Source: Pyrus communis
Lineage: Eukaryota; Streptophyta; Magnoliopsida; Rosales; Rosaceae
NCBI RefSeq assembly: GCF_963583255.1
Contig: NC_084805.1
Coordinates: forward strand, 2,062,560-2,126,559
Reading direction: 5' to 3'
DNA: 64,000 nucleotides
Shown: one piece after another, positions 34,017-45,403 of the stretch
How the letters are laid out: the number at the start of each line of letters is the position of its first letter
How positions within the stretch are numbered: the first letter of the stretch is position 1
Translations under genes and position numbers: made by a program
Notes under the pieces: model-generated
Seen by the model: the letters and a program-made list of their open reading frames with translations, nothing else
Database searches by the model: none
Told to the model about the DNA's origin: nothing

Positions 34017-36954
34017 TAAAGTGGATCTGCAATATTATCTTTTGACTTAACATAGTCAATAGAAATTACACCACTAGAGAGCCATTGCTTTATAGTATTA
34101 TGCCTTCATCTAATTTGTCCAGACTTCCTATTGTATACATTATTTTTAGCTCGATATTGTGCAACTAAACTATCACAGTGTATACATATTGTCGTTACAA
34201 GTTTAGGCCATATGGGAACATCTTCCAAAAAATCTCTTAGCCACTCAGCTTCTCCTCCAGACATATCGAAAGCGATAAATTCCGATTCCATAGTTGATCG
34301 GGTCATGCATGTTTGTTTGGAAGATTTCCAAGATATTGCTGCTTCTCCTAAAGTAAATACATATCCACTTGTGGATTTCGTATAAGTATTATCCAATATC
34401 TAATTCGCATCAGTAAATCCTTCAAGCACAGGAGGATACCTTGTATAATGCAATCCATAATTCATTGTATGCTTTAAGTATCTCAATACTCAAATTAAAG
34501 CTTCCCAATGATCATGCCCAGGATTGCATGTATATCTACTCAGTCTGCTCACTGAGTATGCTATATCAGGCCTTGTACATTTCATTATGTACATAAGGCT
34601 TCCAATAACTTGTGAGTATTCACGTTGAGATATAGCATCTCCTTTATTCTTCTTTAGTTTGCTATTGGCATCAAATGAGTAATTGCATCTTCACTTTCCA
34701 AATGACTATACTTTCTAATTGTAGCTTCTACATAATTGGACTGTGTAAGAATATATCCTTCTTGGTTTCTTTTTATTTTTACACCAAGAATCACATCAAC
34801 TAATCCAAGATCTTTCATATCGAAACTTGATTTCAATATCTTCTTAGTCCAATTTATTATCTCTTTGTTAGTTCCCATTATAAGCATATCATCTACATAT
34901 AAACACAACATAACGCAAGCATTATTTTGAGTTTTTGTGTAGACACACTTATCACACTCATTTATCTTAAAACCGTGTGTGATCATAATATGGTCAAATT
35001 TTTCATGCCATTGCTTTGGAGCTTGTTTAAGCCCATATAGTGATTTCACAAGTTTTCAAACTTTGTGTTCTTGACCTTTAACCACAAACCCCTCGGGCTG
35101 TTCCATATATATTTCCTCATCTAAGTCTCCATTTAAGAACGCAGTCTTTACATCCATTTGATGTATTTCCATGTTATGGAGTGCAACTATAGCAATCAAC
35201 AGTCTTATTGACGTAATTCTTGTTACATGCGAGTATGTATCAAAGAAATCCAAACCATGTTTTTGACGGTATCCTTTAGTTACCAAACAAGCCTTATATT
35301 TGTCAATTGTACCATCAGGTTTTAATTTATTCTTAAAGATCCATTTGTACCCAATTGGCATATTGCCAGGAGGCAAATCGACTAATTCTCATGTATGATT
35401 TTGCATAATGGAATCTATCTCACTGTTAACTGCATCCTTCCAAAATGGAGCTTCAGGAGTGGACATGGCCTCCTTGAATGATTGAGGTTATGTATCGGTT
35501 AATAAGGTCACAAAATCAGGCCCAAAGTCCTCTCAAATTTTTGTCCTTTTACTCCTTCTAGGTTCAAGTTCTTCTTCTTCTTGAACTCTAGACGAGGATG
35601 AACCATCATCATGTTCTCTAGGTTCGTCATTAACCTCAGATACATCATCATGTAATATCTTTCTCAATAAATTAGACTTGCCTATTTTGTATGGAAATAT
35701 ATCCTCAAAAAATATTGCATTTATAGATTCTATAATAGTATTGACATATATATCACTTACTTCGGAATGAAAAACTAAGAATCTATAAGCTGAATTATTA
35801 GATGCAAAACCAATAAAAACACAATCTATAGTTTTAGGCCCTAATTTTGTTCTCTTTGGCAATGGGACTTGTACTTTTGCCAGGCAACCCCACACTTTAA
35901 GCAATTTAAATGTTGGGGTTCTTCATTTCCATAATTCATATGGTGACTCCTTTCTCGTTTTAGGTGGAATTCGATTCAAAATTTTATTTGCAGTAAGTAA
36001 AGCTTCACCCCACAAATTGTGTGGAAGCCCAGAGCTATTCAACATAGAAATGATCATGTCTTTAAAAGTCTTATTTTTCCGTTCGGCAACACCGTTTTGT
36101 TGCGGTGTATAAGGGGCTATTGTTTGATGAATTATGCCATGTGTGGCACAAAATTCAGCAAATGGATGAGACTCATATTCTCCTCCCTTATCGGACCTTA
36201 AGACTTTAATCTTCTTGTTAAGTTGATTCGCAACTTCTGCCTTATATGTCTTGAACATATCCAAGGTATCATCTTTACTATGAAGTAAATAAACATAACA
36301 ATATTTACTGAAATCATCTATAAATGTTACATAATAGTTCTTTCCACCACGAGTTGGATATAATCTAAAATCACACAAGTCACTATGAATTAAATCTAAT
36401 AAATCATTGGATTTTTCATGCACTAATTTAAAGCTTTGACTTGCAAATTTCGATTTTGTACAAGTCTCACATTTAACATTATCTAGATAATCAATTTTGG
36501 GCAGCAAACCTAAATTATGCATTCTAAAAAAAGAACGAAAATTTACATGTCCTAACCTAGAGTGCCATAAATTAGACGAATCAACAATATAAGCAAAAAC
36601 ATTATTTATTTCATTCATAGTATTAGCAAGTACATTTAGTTTGAATAATCCATCAGCAAGGTAACCCTTCCCTACAAACATTCCCCATTTAGTTAGTACA
36701 AACTTATTGGACTCAAAAACTAGTTTGAATCCCTTGTTACTAAGGATAGGACCAGAAACAAGATTCTTCCTTATATCGGGGACATGCAGGACGTCAAGGA
36801 GGGTTAATTCCTTTCCAGAAGTGAATTTCAGAACACATTTCCCTATTCCAGCCACAATTGATGCAGATGCATTTCCCATAAACAGTTGCTCGTTCTCCTT
36901 GATTTTCTGGTATGTGGAGAACATATTTCTGTCACCACATACATGGCGAGTCAC
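34017..36954 (-). pseudogene. copia pol, broken and truncated
   Basis: In minus-strand order: integrase zinc region (LWHSRLGHVN...CETC, near 36560-36470), integrase core (LIHSDLCDF near 36390, VLRSDKGGEYES near 36205, YTPQQNGVAERKN near 36095), a linker at 35904-35533, RT (MPIGYKWIFKNKLKP near 35360; YVDDMLIMG near 34888) and RNase H ([16 protein letters not shown] near 34375). Stops separate these frames, including a TGA at about 34106-34108 where an Arg codon is expected. The protease DSG triplet was not seen clearly. Confidence 0.85.
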
Positions 36955-37040
36955 ACCTGTATCTATCCATCAATCAGCATGGTCAGATACAATGTTGACT
37001 TCATAAATCATTGCAGCCAAAGCATCCACATTGTTTTCAA

Positions 37041-37892
37041 TCAGGTTCGCGCGGTTGTTGTTGCCTTGATTTCCAGGACCTTGATCCCTTCGATGGTGAC
37101 ATTCTTGAGCCCTATGGCCTTGTTTTCCACAAACCCAGCAACTTCCCTTGATTTTATTGAAGTCTTTGCCTTTTGCATCAGGGACAAAGTGTTTTTCCTT
37201 CTTAGTTTTCTGGAATTTAGGTCTTTGCGTTGATGAACTTCCTTCAACAACATTAGCCTTGGCTTCCATACTCGAAACCAGGCTCTTCTCATTTTTTTTC
37301 TGTTATCTTCCTCAATTCTTAGCCTTACAAGGAGATCCTTAAGGGTTATCTCCTTACGTTTGTGTTTGAGATAATTCTTGAACTCTTTCCAAGAAGGTGG
37401 CAGTTTTTTTATAAAGGATGTCACTTGGAAAGACTCATTGATCACCATCCCTTCAACATGAATGTCATGGATGATTTTCTGGAGATCTTCAGTTTGAGAG
37501 ACAACGGACTTGGAATCCACCATTTTGTAGTCCAAAAATTTGCCCACGACAATTTCTTTGAACCAGCATCCTCGGTTTTATATTTTTTTCTCAAGTGATT
37601 CCCAAAGTTCCTTGGCTATTTTGCCCACATAGACATCATACAACGAATCATCTAATGCATTGAGAATATAGTTTCTGCAGAGGAAATCGTTATGATTCCA
37701 GGCATTTATGGCCATCAAAGCTTCTGTAGAAAAAATATTTCCTCCATCTGCAGTAGGCACTGTCTCGGGCAAAACTTTAGCCAAACTCAATGTTGTCAAA
37801 TAAAACAACATCTTCTGCTGCCATCTTTTGAAGTCTTCGCCCTTAAATTTCTCAGGCTTCTTAGAATGAGGTTTAGTTCCTGATTGTTCCAT
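37041..37892 (-). pseudogene. copia gag, broken
   Basis: Begins at ATG 37892 (MEQSGTKPHSKK), followed by KFKGEDFKRWQQKMLFYL, typical of a copia gag. A stop at 37578 interrupts it. It resumes at 37547 and a frame change leads to a CX2CX4HX4C knuckle (CWVCGKQGHRAQEC, near 37147-37106). Confidence 0.8.
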
Positions 37893-37907
37893 ATAATGTT
37901 CGAAGAT

Positions 37908-38556
37908 TGTTGGAGAACAATTTAGAAACAACAAAATAATAGAAATACAATACTTATACTTTATTATTCAAAAATACTTGCAATACAGAATGCAATTACA
38001 CAATAATTACAAAAAATTAAAATGATACTAACTTGAATGAATTGAAGGTAGAGGCTAGCGCAAAAGCTATGTCTTTCGAACAGTATTTCCGTCCCACTCT
38101 TATGCTTATGGTTCTATAACGTCTGCTTGACCAGGATACAACTACCTAATTCTACAACCCGCACTGGATTGTAGAACTCTAGCGAATTGCTTTTTGTGTT
38201 TACTCTCTGAAAATTTTGTACGGAAGATAAGGAGGAAGAAAAGATGATTTTTTATGGAACTGAGGACTTCAGTTATATAAGCTCTTTCATACCTCTTTAA
38301 ACACCTTTTAGATGTATCTGAAGCTATAGAACTCTTTCCAAAGAGTTGTGTCTATTAATCAAAACATTTTAAATTAATTTAATTCGAAATTAAAACTAAT
38401 TAATCAGATTAATTTTAATTCCTTGGCCCCAAGTGGCCCAAGGCCCTTGTCTTGATTAATTAATATTAATTTATATTAATATTATAGTATAATCATCAAG
38501 CCTAATCCACATAATTAGTGGCCCAAACCTCAATCCTCATTCCAAATGGTCTAACA
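37908..38556 (-). repeat. 5' LTR of the minus-strand copia element
   Basis: On the minus strand it starts TGTTAGACCATTTGG (38556) and ends CTCCAACA (37908), with TG...CA ends and about 649 bp. A TATA-like CTTATATAAC lies near 38270-38280 on the minus strand. Ends are inferred from termini, since no second LTR is available for comparison. Confidence 0.65.
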
Positions 38557-39374
38557 CCTAATCACTAATAAAAAGGACTTGACCTTTATAAAGGCCTTTG
38601 ACAAATTGTTGTTTCCCGATGTGGGACAATGGGAGCTCAAAACTCCATCGGGTGCTTCGTCCCCTTCTTTTGATTTTTCACTCACCTCTTGGAGAATTTC
38701 GGTTTTGTTGCACCAGAACTAAATTAGTCTCAAATTTATCTCTAATCCCTAACCCAAACAACTACTTAGATATCTTTCCTCTATGCTTCACACGAGAGCT
38801 TTCTTCTACCCTCCTAATCTTCCGCCCACAAATCCTTCAATTACCTGCTACATGCTTGCTTTCAATTGAGAAGCCTTTGTTGGCCACTGTGTTTGCTACC
38901 CACCTCGAGAGCGAGTCGTCGCTCACTTATATGAAGGTGTGCGAAACCGTTTTGCAGCTGGTTTAGGCATGCGGGCCGCCTCCTTTTACGTTTCTGATGG
39001 TGTTCTTTCTTTTTGCTTTGTTGGCATCAGAAGTCTTCCCTTGCTGGTCTTCGAGTGGTGAATATGGTTGCTGGTTTTAGTTGCTTATATATATTTTGCT
39101 GAGCTTTTTAGAGGCAAATTAATGTATTCTTTGTGCATCTTTGTTTTTGTTTAGTCAAGAATTAGATTTGTTCATTTGGTATTATTTTGCATCTATGGTT
39201 TTGTTTTATGGCCCTTGTGTTTTGTTGGCGTTGACTGCGTATCAGCTGACTCGAACGATGGATTGATAAGGTACATGATGCTTTTGGCATTGGCGTCTTG
39301 TGTCAACAACGAAGTCTAATTGGTTCATCATGTACTTTGCTTAGGTTTCTTTGTCCACTTGACCTACTAGCAAC
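38557..39374. other. Intergenic, unrecognised sequence
   Basis: The region has a more even base composition and a plus-strand frame (38598-38966) ending CETVLQLV that I cannot assign. It may be a decayed gene. 39265-39350 can form a short imperfect hairpin around GTACATGATG. Confidence 0.35.
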
Positions 39375-39814
39375 CACTACTACATTATTAGCTTTAGATG
39401 TTGAATGATGGTGGCGGTTTAATAAGCCATTATATCGGATAAAAGATATCCGACACATTATTCAGTTAGTGTCGGATAACAATAAAATCCTGCCGGTTAT
39501 ATCCGCCAATTTTTAAATATTTTTAACATATTCCGGCGGTTTTAGTTAATTGTGGCGGTTATAACCGACAGAAATTGATTATTTTATTATTTTAGTTTTT
39601 GGCGGTTATAACCGACAAAAAATTATTTTTAACATATTCCAGCGGTTTTTAGTTAATGATAGTGATTAGCCGGTTATAACCGACATAAATTGACTATTTT
39701 ATTATTTTAGTATTATGGCGGTTATAACCGACAAAATTGACTATTTTATTATTTTAAAATATTATATTGATTATAAATAAATAAATAAATAAACACATGG
39801 TTTAAATATTTTAA

Positions 39815-41865
39815 CAAACACTTAAGAGTTAATGTTGTACTTCCATTAAGTATAAAATAAGATTTATCCACTAGTGTAAATATTTTAAATTGAAGATCGA
39901 ATTCATTCATTGCATTCTTGTAGGGTTGAGAAGTGTAGCTGTAAAAAAATCATCAAAATCGGAGCTAAAATAACCGTTAAATTGTGATTTTTCGATTATA
40001 ACCATCGAAAACTTTTGTTCCATTATCTAATCTCTAAATGTTTTTTTTTTTTTTTGTAATTTTTTACATATGCGATCTCGAAGTGTGTGCAAACAAGTTT
40101 GACGGTTGGATCGTTGAAAAATGTTTCGTAGAATGCTTATCGCATCAAAACACTAGATTAAACAAACACTTATAGTTAATGTTATATTTTCCCATCAAGT
40201 ATAAAATAAGATTTTGAAGTATCCACTAGTGTAAATATTTTAAATGAAGATCTTATAGGGTCGAGGAGTGTAGCTGTAAAAAATCATCAAAATCAGAGCT
40301 AAAGTAACCGTTAAATTGTGATTTTTCGTTTATGACCGTCAAAAACTTTTGTTATGTTACTTAATATCTGAATGTTTGTTTTTTTGTGATTTTTTACGTA
40401 TGCGATCTCGGAGTGTGTACAAACAAGTTTGATGGTTAGATCATTGAAAAAAATTTCGTAGAATGTGTATCGCGTCAAAACTGTAGATTAAATAAACACT
40501 TAAGAGTTCATGTTATACTTCTATTAAGTATAAAATAAGATTTTGAGGTATCCACTAGCGTAAATATTTTAAATTGAAGATCAAATTTATTCATTACATT
40601 CTTATAGGGTCGAGGAGTGTAGCTGTAAAAAAATCATTAAAATCGGAGCTAAAATAACCGTTAAATTGTGATTTTTCGTTTATAAACATTGAAAACTTTT
40701 GTTCCGTTACCTAATCTCTGAATGTTAGTTTTTGCGATTTTTTACGTATGCGATCTCGAAGTGTGTACAAACAAGTTGGATCGTTGAAAAACATTTCATA
40801 GAATGCATATCGCATCAAAATGGTAGATTAAGCAAACACTTAGAGTTACTGTTATACTTCCCCATTAAGTATAAAATAAGATTTTGTGGTATCCACTAAT
40901 GTAAATATTTTAAATTGAAGATCGAATTCATTCAATGCATTCTTATAGGATCGAGGAGTGTATCTGTAAAAAATCATCAAAATCAGAGCTAAAGTAACCG
41001 TTAAATTGTGATTTTTCGTTTATAACCTTTGAAAACTTTTATTCTATTACCTAATCTTTGAATGTTTGTTTTTTGTGATTTTTTACGTATGCGATCTCAG
41101 AGTGTGTACAAACAAGTTTGACAGTTAGATCATTGAAAAAAGCTTCATAGAATGTGTATCGTGTCAAAACGGTAGATTAAATAAACACTTAAGAGGTAAT
41201 GTTATACTTCCATTAAGTATAAAATAAGATTTTGTGGTATCCACTAATGTAAATATTTTAAATTGAAGATCAAATTTATTCATTACATTCTTATAGGGTT
41301 GAGGAGTGTAACTATAAAAAATCATTAAAATCGAAACTAAAATAACCGTTAAATTGTGATTTTTTGTTTATAACCGTCGAAAACTTTTGTTCCATTACGT
41401 AATCTCTGAATGTTTTTTTTTTATGATTTTTTACGTATGCAATCTTGGAGTGTGTACAAATAAGTTTGACAGTTGGATCGTTGAAAAGTTTCGTAGAATG
41501 CATATCGCGTCAAAACGGTATATTAAACAAACACTTAGAGTTAATATTATACTTCCATTAAGTATAAAATAAGATTTATCCACTAGTGTAAATATTTTAA
41601 ATTGAAAATCGAATTCGTTCATTGCATTCTTATAGGGTTGAGGAGTGCAGCTGTAAAAAAATCATCAAAGTCGGAGCGAAAATAACCTTTAAATTGTGAT
41701 TTTTCGTTTATAACCGTTAAAAACTTTTGTTCCGTTACCTCATCTCTAAATGTTTTTTTTGCCATTTTTAACGTATGCGATCTTGTAGTATCTACAAACA
41801 AGTTTGACGGTTAGATCATGGAAACTAGTTTCGTAGAATGCATATCTCTGTTAAATTTGCCTAAA
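39815..41865. repeat. ~340-bp tandem array inside the CACTA element
   Basis: Six units starting at 39815, 40163, 40493, 40833, 41182 and 41528 (spacings 348, 330, 340, 349, 346). Each starts with AAACACTTA and includes AACCGTTAAATTGTGATTTT and CGTATGCGATCTC. Open frames inside it are by-products. Confidence 0.9.
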
Positions 41866-42715
41866 TTTTGAAGTGGGAAAAGTAATTTGTGCTAAATTTT
41901 TATTTATGTTTTTCATGTATTGATTAGACAATATTTAGTTTGTGTGATGACATTTTTATTGTACAATTTTTTTTTAATTTTTTTATCGCATATTTTACAC
42001 GAGTTATTATCTATTAAACCAAAAGAGTAAAAATTATCTATTAAACCAAACAATTATTTATTTAAAATTTAAAAATGTATTTTTATTTAAATACATATTA
42101 TTTATTTATTTATTAAACCAAACAATTATTATTTTATTCTTTAAAATCGTAACAAAATTTTGGGTTGGGGGGGGGGGATTTAAAATTTTTCCGAGGGAAA
42201 TTTGGAGGGATTTTTGCCGCCATTTTGTTTTTGTTGGTTATAACCGACAGTAATGATAATTTTCTATCGGTTTTTATTTTAAAAAAAATGTTTTTGTCGG
42301 TTTTAACCAACAGTAAAGAAAATTTTCCAAAATAAAACCCCTCTATCTCTTCCTTGAGCCGATGCTTCTCCCTTCCCCCTTTTCTCCTCTCCTCATTCCC
42401 TTCTCCTTCTCTTCTCCCCTTCTCCTTCTCGCTTCAATCACCATGGATGAACAAGGCAAAAGCTATGCAAGCCCTTGAGCATAGAGACAAGCAAAGCGCT
42501 ATAAGTCCTTCCGCATGCTTCCACCTATGATTTAATGTATGTGTTTTGTTGGATATGAATAATTCATATTTTGGAAGATATCAATAAAGGCTCCATCTTA
42601 TTGGGATTTCATAGATATTCAGGCATTTATTCGAGTAGTCCAAAATTATTTTCACAATCAGTAATCGTGTTTTTTTTTCATGCTTATTAACTTGTTACCT
42701 TAATCCTTTTACCAG

Positions 42716-43011
42716 GATGCAAAAGATCTAGTTGACTCTGATGTAAGCATATGAAACTGACACCTGAGAGTTTATCAGCTCTGTCATCTTTTTCTGCGGT
42801 CCCTAACAGCTTTGCCGTGGTTTTTCAGGCTGAGGAAGAGGATGATGCCAACACAGATGATGCGGAATCTAAACTGGACTCAACTGAAGAGAATGTCAAG
42901 GAGTCTAAGAAACATGTAGGCTTCTTTCCTTTTGCGGTTACTCAACTAATACTACTAATCTATTTACTGATCTTTGTACCTTGTGCTTTGTATATTCAGG
43001 ATGAATTGTAG
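42716..43011 (+). pseudogene. Captured calreticulin-like 3' exons ending in HDEL
   Basis: Three consecutive exon-like blocks, all phase 0: 42716-42742 (DAKDLVDSD; CCAG before, GTAAGC after), 42829-42915 (AEEEDDANTDDAESKLDS ... KKH; TTTTTCAG before, GTAGGC after) and 43000-43011 (DEL then stop; TATATTCAG before). Spliced, they give a 41-residue acidic tail ending KKHDEL. An acidic Ca2+-binding tail followed by HDEL is the C-terminus of plant calreticulin, an ER chaperone retained by that signal. The rest of calreticulin is absent. The exons are open with canonical sites. Whether they are transcribed is unknown. Confidence 0.7.
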
Positions 43012-43670
43012 GAAGGGAAGCATATAGAGAAGCTTTGGTGGAGTGCGCCATTTTTTCTCCTTATTTTTTAGTTGTAGAAATGTTAAGAGGGAAGAGATAC
43101 TGCTAAATGTTGTTGATGTCTTAATCTCTCATGAGTATCTTCCATCTTGAAGAATTGAAGAATACGGTGTACCTTATTAGCTCAATCTGGTTTGCTCATT
43201 AGTTGCAGAATCTGGTTCAAGCATGTTGGGTCATTTCAAGCAGAAGGGGAGAAGAATGCTCAACGAGAACGAGAACGAGAACAGAGAATGCTCTCATATC
43301 CTTTTTATTTTTTTTATTATTAATATATTTGTTGTCGGTTTTATCCGACAGAGAATGCTCTTACTTATTATTAATATATTCCTTGTCGGTTATAGCCGAC
43401 ACAAGTTCTGTCGATTTTATATATTTTATGTCGGTTTTATCTGACAAAGAATGCTCTTATTTATTCATTATTAATTTATTCTCTGTCGGTTATATCTGAC
43501 ACAATTTTTGTCGGTTTTAAAGTATTTTCTATCGGATTTTGCTTAATATTCGATAGTAATCCATGTTTCTTGTCGATTATCATAGCGACACTAATAAATG
43601 GTTTCGTAGTAGTGAACCTTTCTTTAAGAGTGCATTTGTTACCCCTCTTTACGAGGGACTGGCTTAATTA

Positions 43671-43864
43671 GGATTGTAATCCAACGTTTGGTATGGTCTT
43701 GAACTAGAATAAATGAGACTCACCTCGATTAAAAGGCGCTCTGAGCTTCGCTAAACCCTGTTATCTAGTCCCAAACTTTTGCTTGGTATTAAGTGGGACT
43801 AAAAAGGAAACGAGCCTGACATCCAGTCCTAAGCTTTCGCATACCAAACCTTGACATCCAATCC
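43671..43864. mobile_element. Small TIR element (MITE), ~194 bp
   Basis: GGATTGTAATCCAACGTTTG at the left and, on the minus strand, GGATTGGATGTCAAGGTTTG at the right, both running into GTATG. Non-coding. Confidence 0.6.
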
Positions 43865-43999
43865 CCGGGCTTTGCCTTCTTGTTCTTCAGCGTTGTTACC
43901 ATGGCCAGGCCATTGACAGTGTTTGGCCCGAGCCTGGAGGACAACTATAGCTCACAGCCGACACGACGTCGTTGTCGGCTAAAATTGGCGTGTTGATAG

Positions 44000-44216
44000 A
44001 GGTCATGGTGACGCTACCATCGCTGGACATTACTACCAAGAAGCGAATCAAGTGGTTGGCAATGAAGAAGGTTAGGGAGAATTTGTAATGCAGTCGTCTG
44101 CCATCATGGATGGCAGCAAGCAAGTGGTGCCGATGGATATCTCGGACCCGTGGTTTAAGAAGTTTCAGGAGAGGGATAAGCGCGATCCCGAGTATTTGAA
44201 GGGCTTCACTTTGTAA
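44000..44216 (+). pseudogene. Unrecognised gene 3' end
   Basis: One frame reads TTKKRIKWLAMKKVRENL then stops at 44086. A second frame, from 44106, reads MDGSKQVVPMDISDPWFKK and FQERDKRDPEYLKGFTL, then stop at 44214-44216. Charge pattern and open frames suggest a real coding tail split by a frameshift, followed by 3' UTR-like sequence. I do not recognise the protein. A processed pseudogene is possible. Confidence 0.4.
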
Positions 44217-44982
44217 TTTTGTAAGCTCTACTCAGTTTTTTTTTTGGTTTTTGTTTTCGAAAAGTTGAATTTTATAGTTTGTAATTGTAATGTGTTTTTA
44301 TGAAAATTACTATTTTATTTGGGAGTTTTTGCTCAATCCAATTCCAATGTAGAAAAATTAATTATTTGGTTGCGATAAGATCAAAGGAGAAAAGTAATTA
44401 GGTTTTTAAAACACTTCACAATTTTTACACTGATTAGTCCAATCTAAGTAAATGCAGTTTAGTCCCTGAAATTAGTCTATTTTGAGATAGTTCGGTGCGA
44501 CAAACACACTCTAAGTTTGTCACTTGTAACATTTTTTTCTATGAATGAAGTTTATGTTTGACCAAAAAAATAAATAAATTGGGGAATTGTCAACATTGGC
44601 CTTGATGATGTTTTTATATTATTTAAATATATAAAGTGTCTCACCACAAATTAAAGATAAACTAATCTTACTTATCATATAGCTCTGATACTGCATTAGA
44701 CTACAACGTACATTTGACCTTTAAATAAAACAGTAAAGCAAAACAGAGTTGATGACTCACAAAATCCATCTATAAGAATTCGACTCCAATTGAAGTTGCT
44801 CATGGTCGCCGAACCGACCTTGGGTTTTGGCCTTGATTATGTTCATTGGTCGTGGTGGCGTTTGACAACGCATGCAGTACTTTCTGCTTAACGCCAAATT
44901 GAAAGGCATCGAGATAGGGAGGGAAGGCCTTCATCTACACGTATTGAGGTCTATATATACGGTACTTTTACTATATAAAAAA
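44217..44982. other. Intergenic, no gene seen
   Basis: AT-rich; no domain-bearing frame. Confidence 0.45.
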
Positions 44983-45403
44983 AACTTTTTAACCAAAATA
45001 GTCCCTGAAAATTTCATAACACATAACTTTGGTCCATAAGATTTAAAATCAATAGAAGTGGTCGTTGAGATTGTCCACCATCCATTATTTTGGTCCTTCA
45101 TTTAAAAAACTCTGTTAAGTGGTCCTGAGCTTTTTAATAAAATGATCAAAATGATGGATGATAGACCATCTCAGGAACCAAAGTTATGTGTTATGCAAAT
45201 TTTAGGGACCAAAATTATGTGTTTGTAAATCTCAGGGACCAAAGTTATGTGTTATACTCTTAACTTAATGGAGTTTTTTTTAATGGAATAACCAAAATAA
45301 TGGATAGTGGACAATCTCATGAACCATTTTTATTGATTTTAAATCTTAATGATCAAAATTATGTATTATGCAAATCTCATAGACCATTTTTGACTAAAAA
45401 GTC
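44983..45403. mobile_element. Hairpin MITE, ~420 bp
   Basis: AACTTTTTAACCAAAATAGT at the left pairs with the reverse complement of the right end (ACCATTTTTGACTAAAAAGT). Pairing continues through ATAACACATAACTTTGGTCC and GATTTAAAATCAAT. GGACCAAAATTATGTG-type units repeat inside. Confidence 0.7.

Larger units (their letters stand above)
34017..38556 (-). mobile_element. Ty1/copia element, 3'-truncated, minus strand
   Basis: The 5' LTR is 37908-38556, then gag, protease/integrase, RT and RNase H follow toward lower coordinates. The coding region stops abruptly at about 34017, just after NIADPL near the end of RNase H, where the palindrome's LTR-like sequence begins. No 3' LTR was found, so no target duplication can be checked. 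Frame breaks and stops occur throughout. It is a different copia lineage from the one at 3420-8945: different gag and one zinc knuckle. Confidence 0.85.
39375..43614. mobile_element. CACTA (En/Spm-type) DNA transposon, 4240 bp, non-autonomous
   Basis: Left end CACTACTACATTATTAGC and, on the minus strand, right end CACTACTACGAAACCATT. The 3-bp duplication AAC flanks both ends (39372-39374, 43615-43617). The subterminal regions are packed with GTCGGTTATAACCGAC-type palindromes (about 39415-39735 and 43330-43600). I found no transposase. The interior holds a ~340-bp tandem array and captured gene exons, so mobility would need a transposase supplied elsewhere. Confidence 0.93.

Noticed and set aside
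39265..39350. Possible miRNA-like hairpin around GTACATGATG
   Set aside because: Pairing is short and broken, and no known mature miRNA was recognised.
41312..41801. Short open frames within the 340-bp array
   Set aside because: The same broken frames recur in every repeat unit; they have no coding signature.
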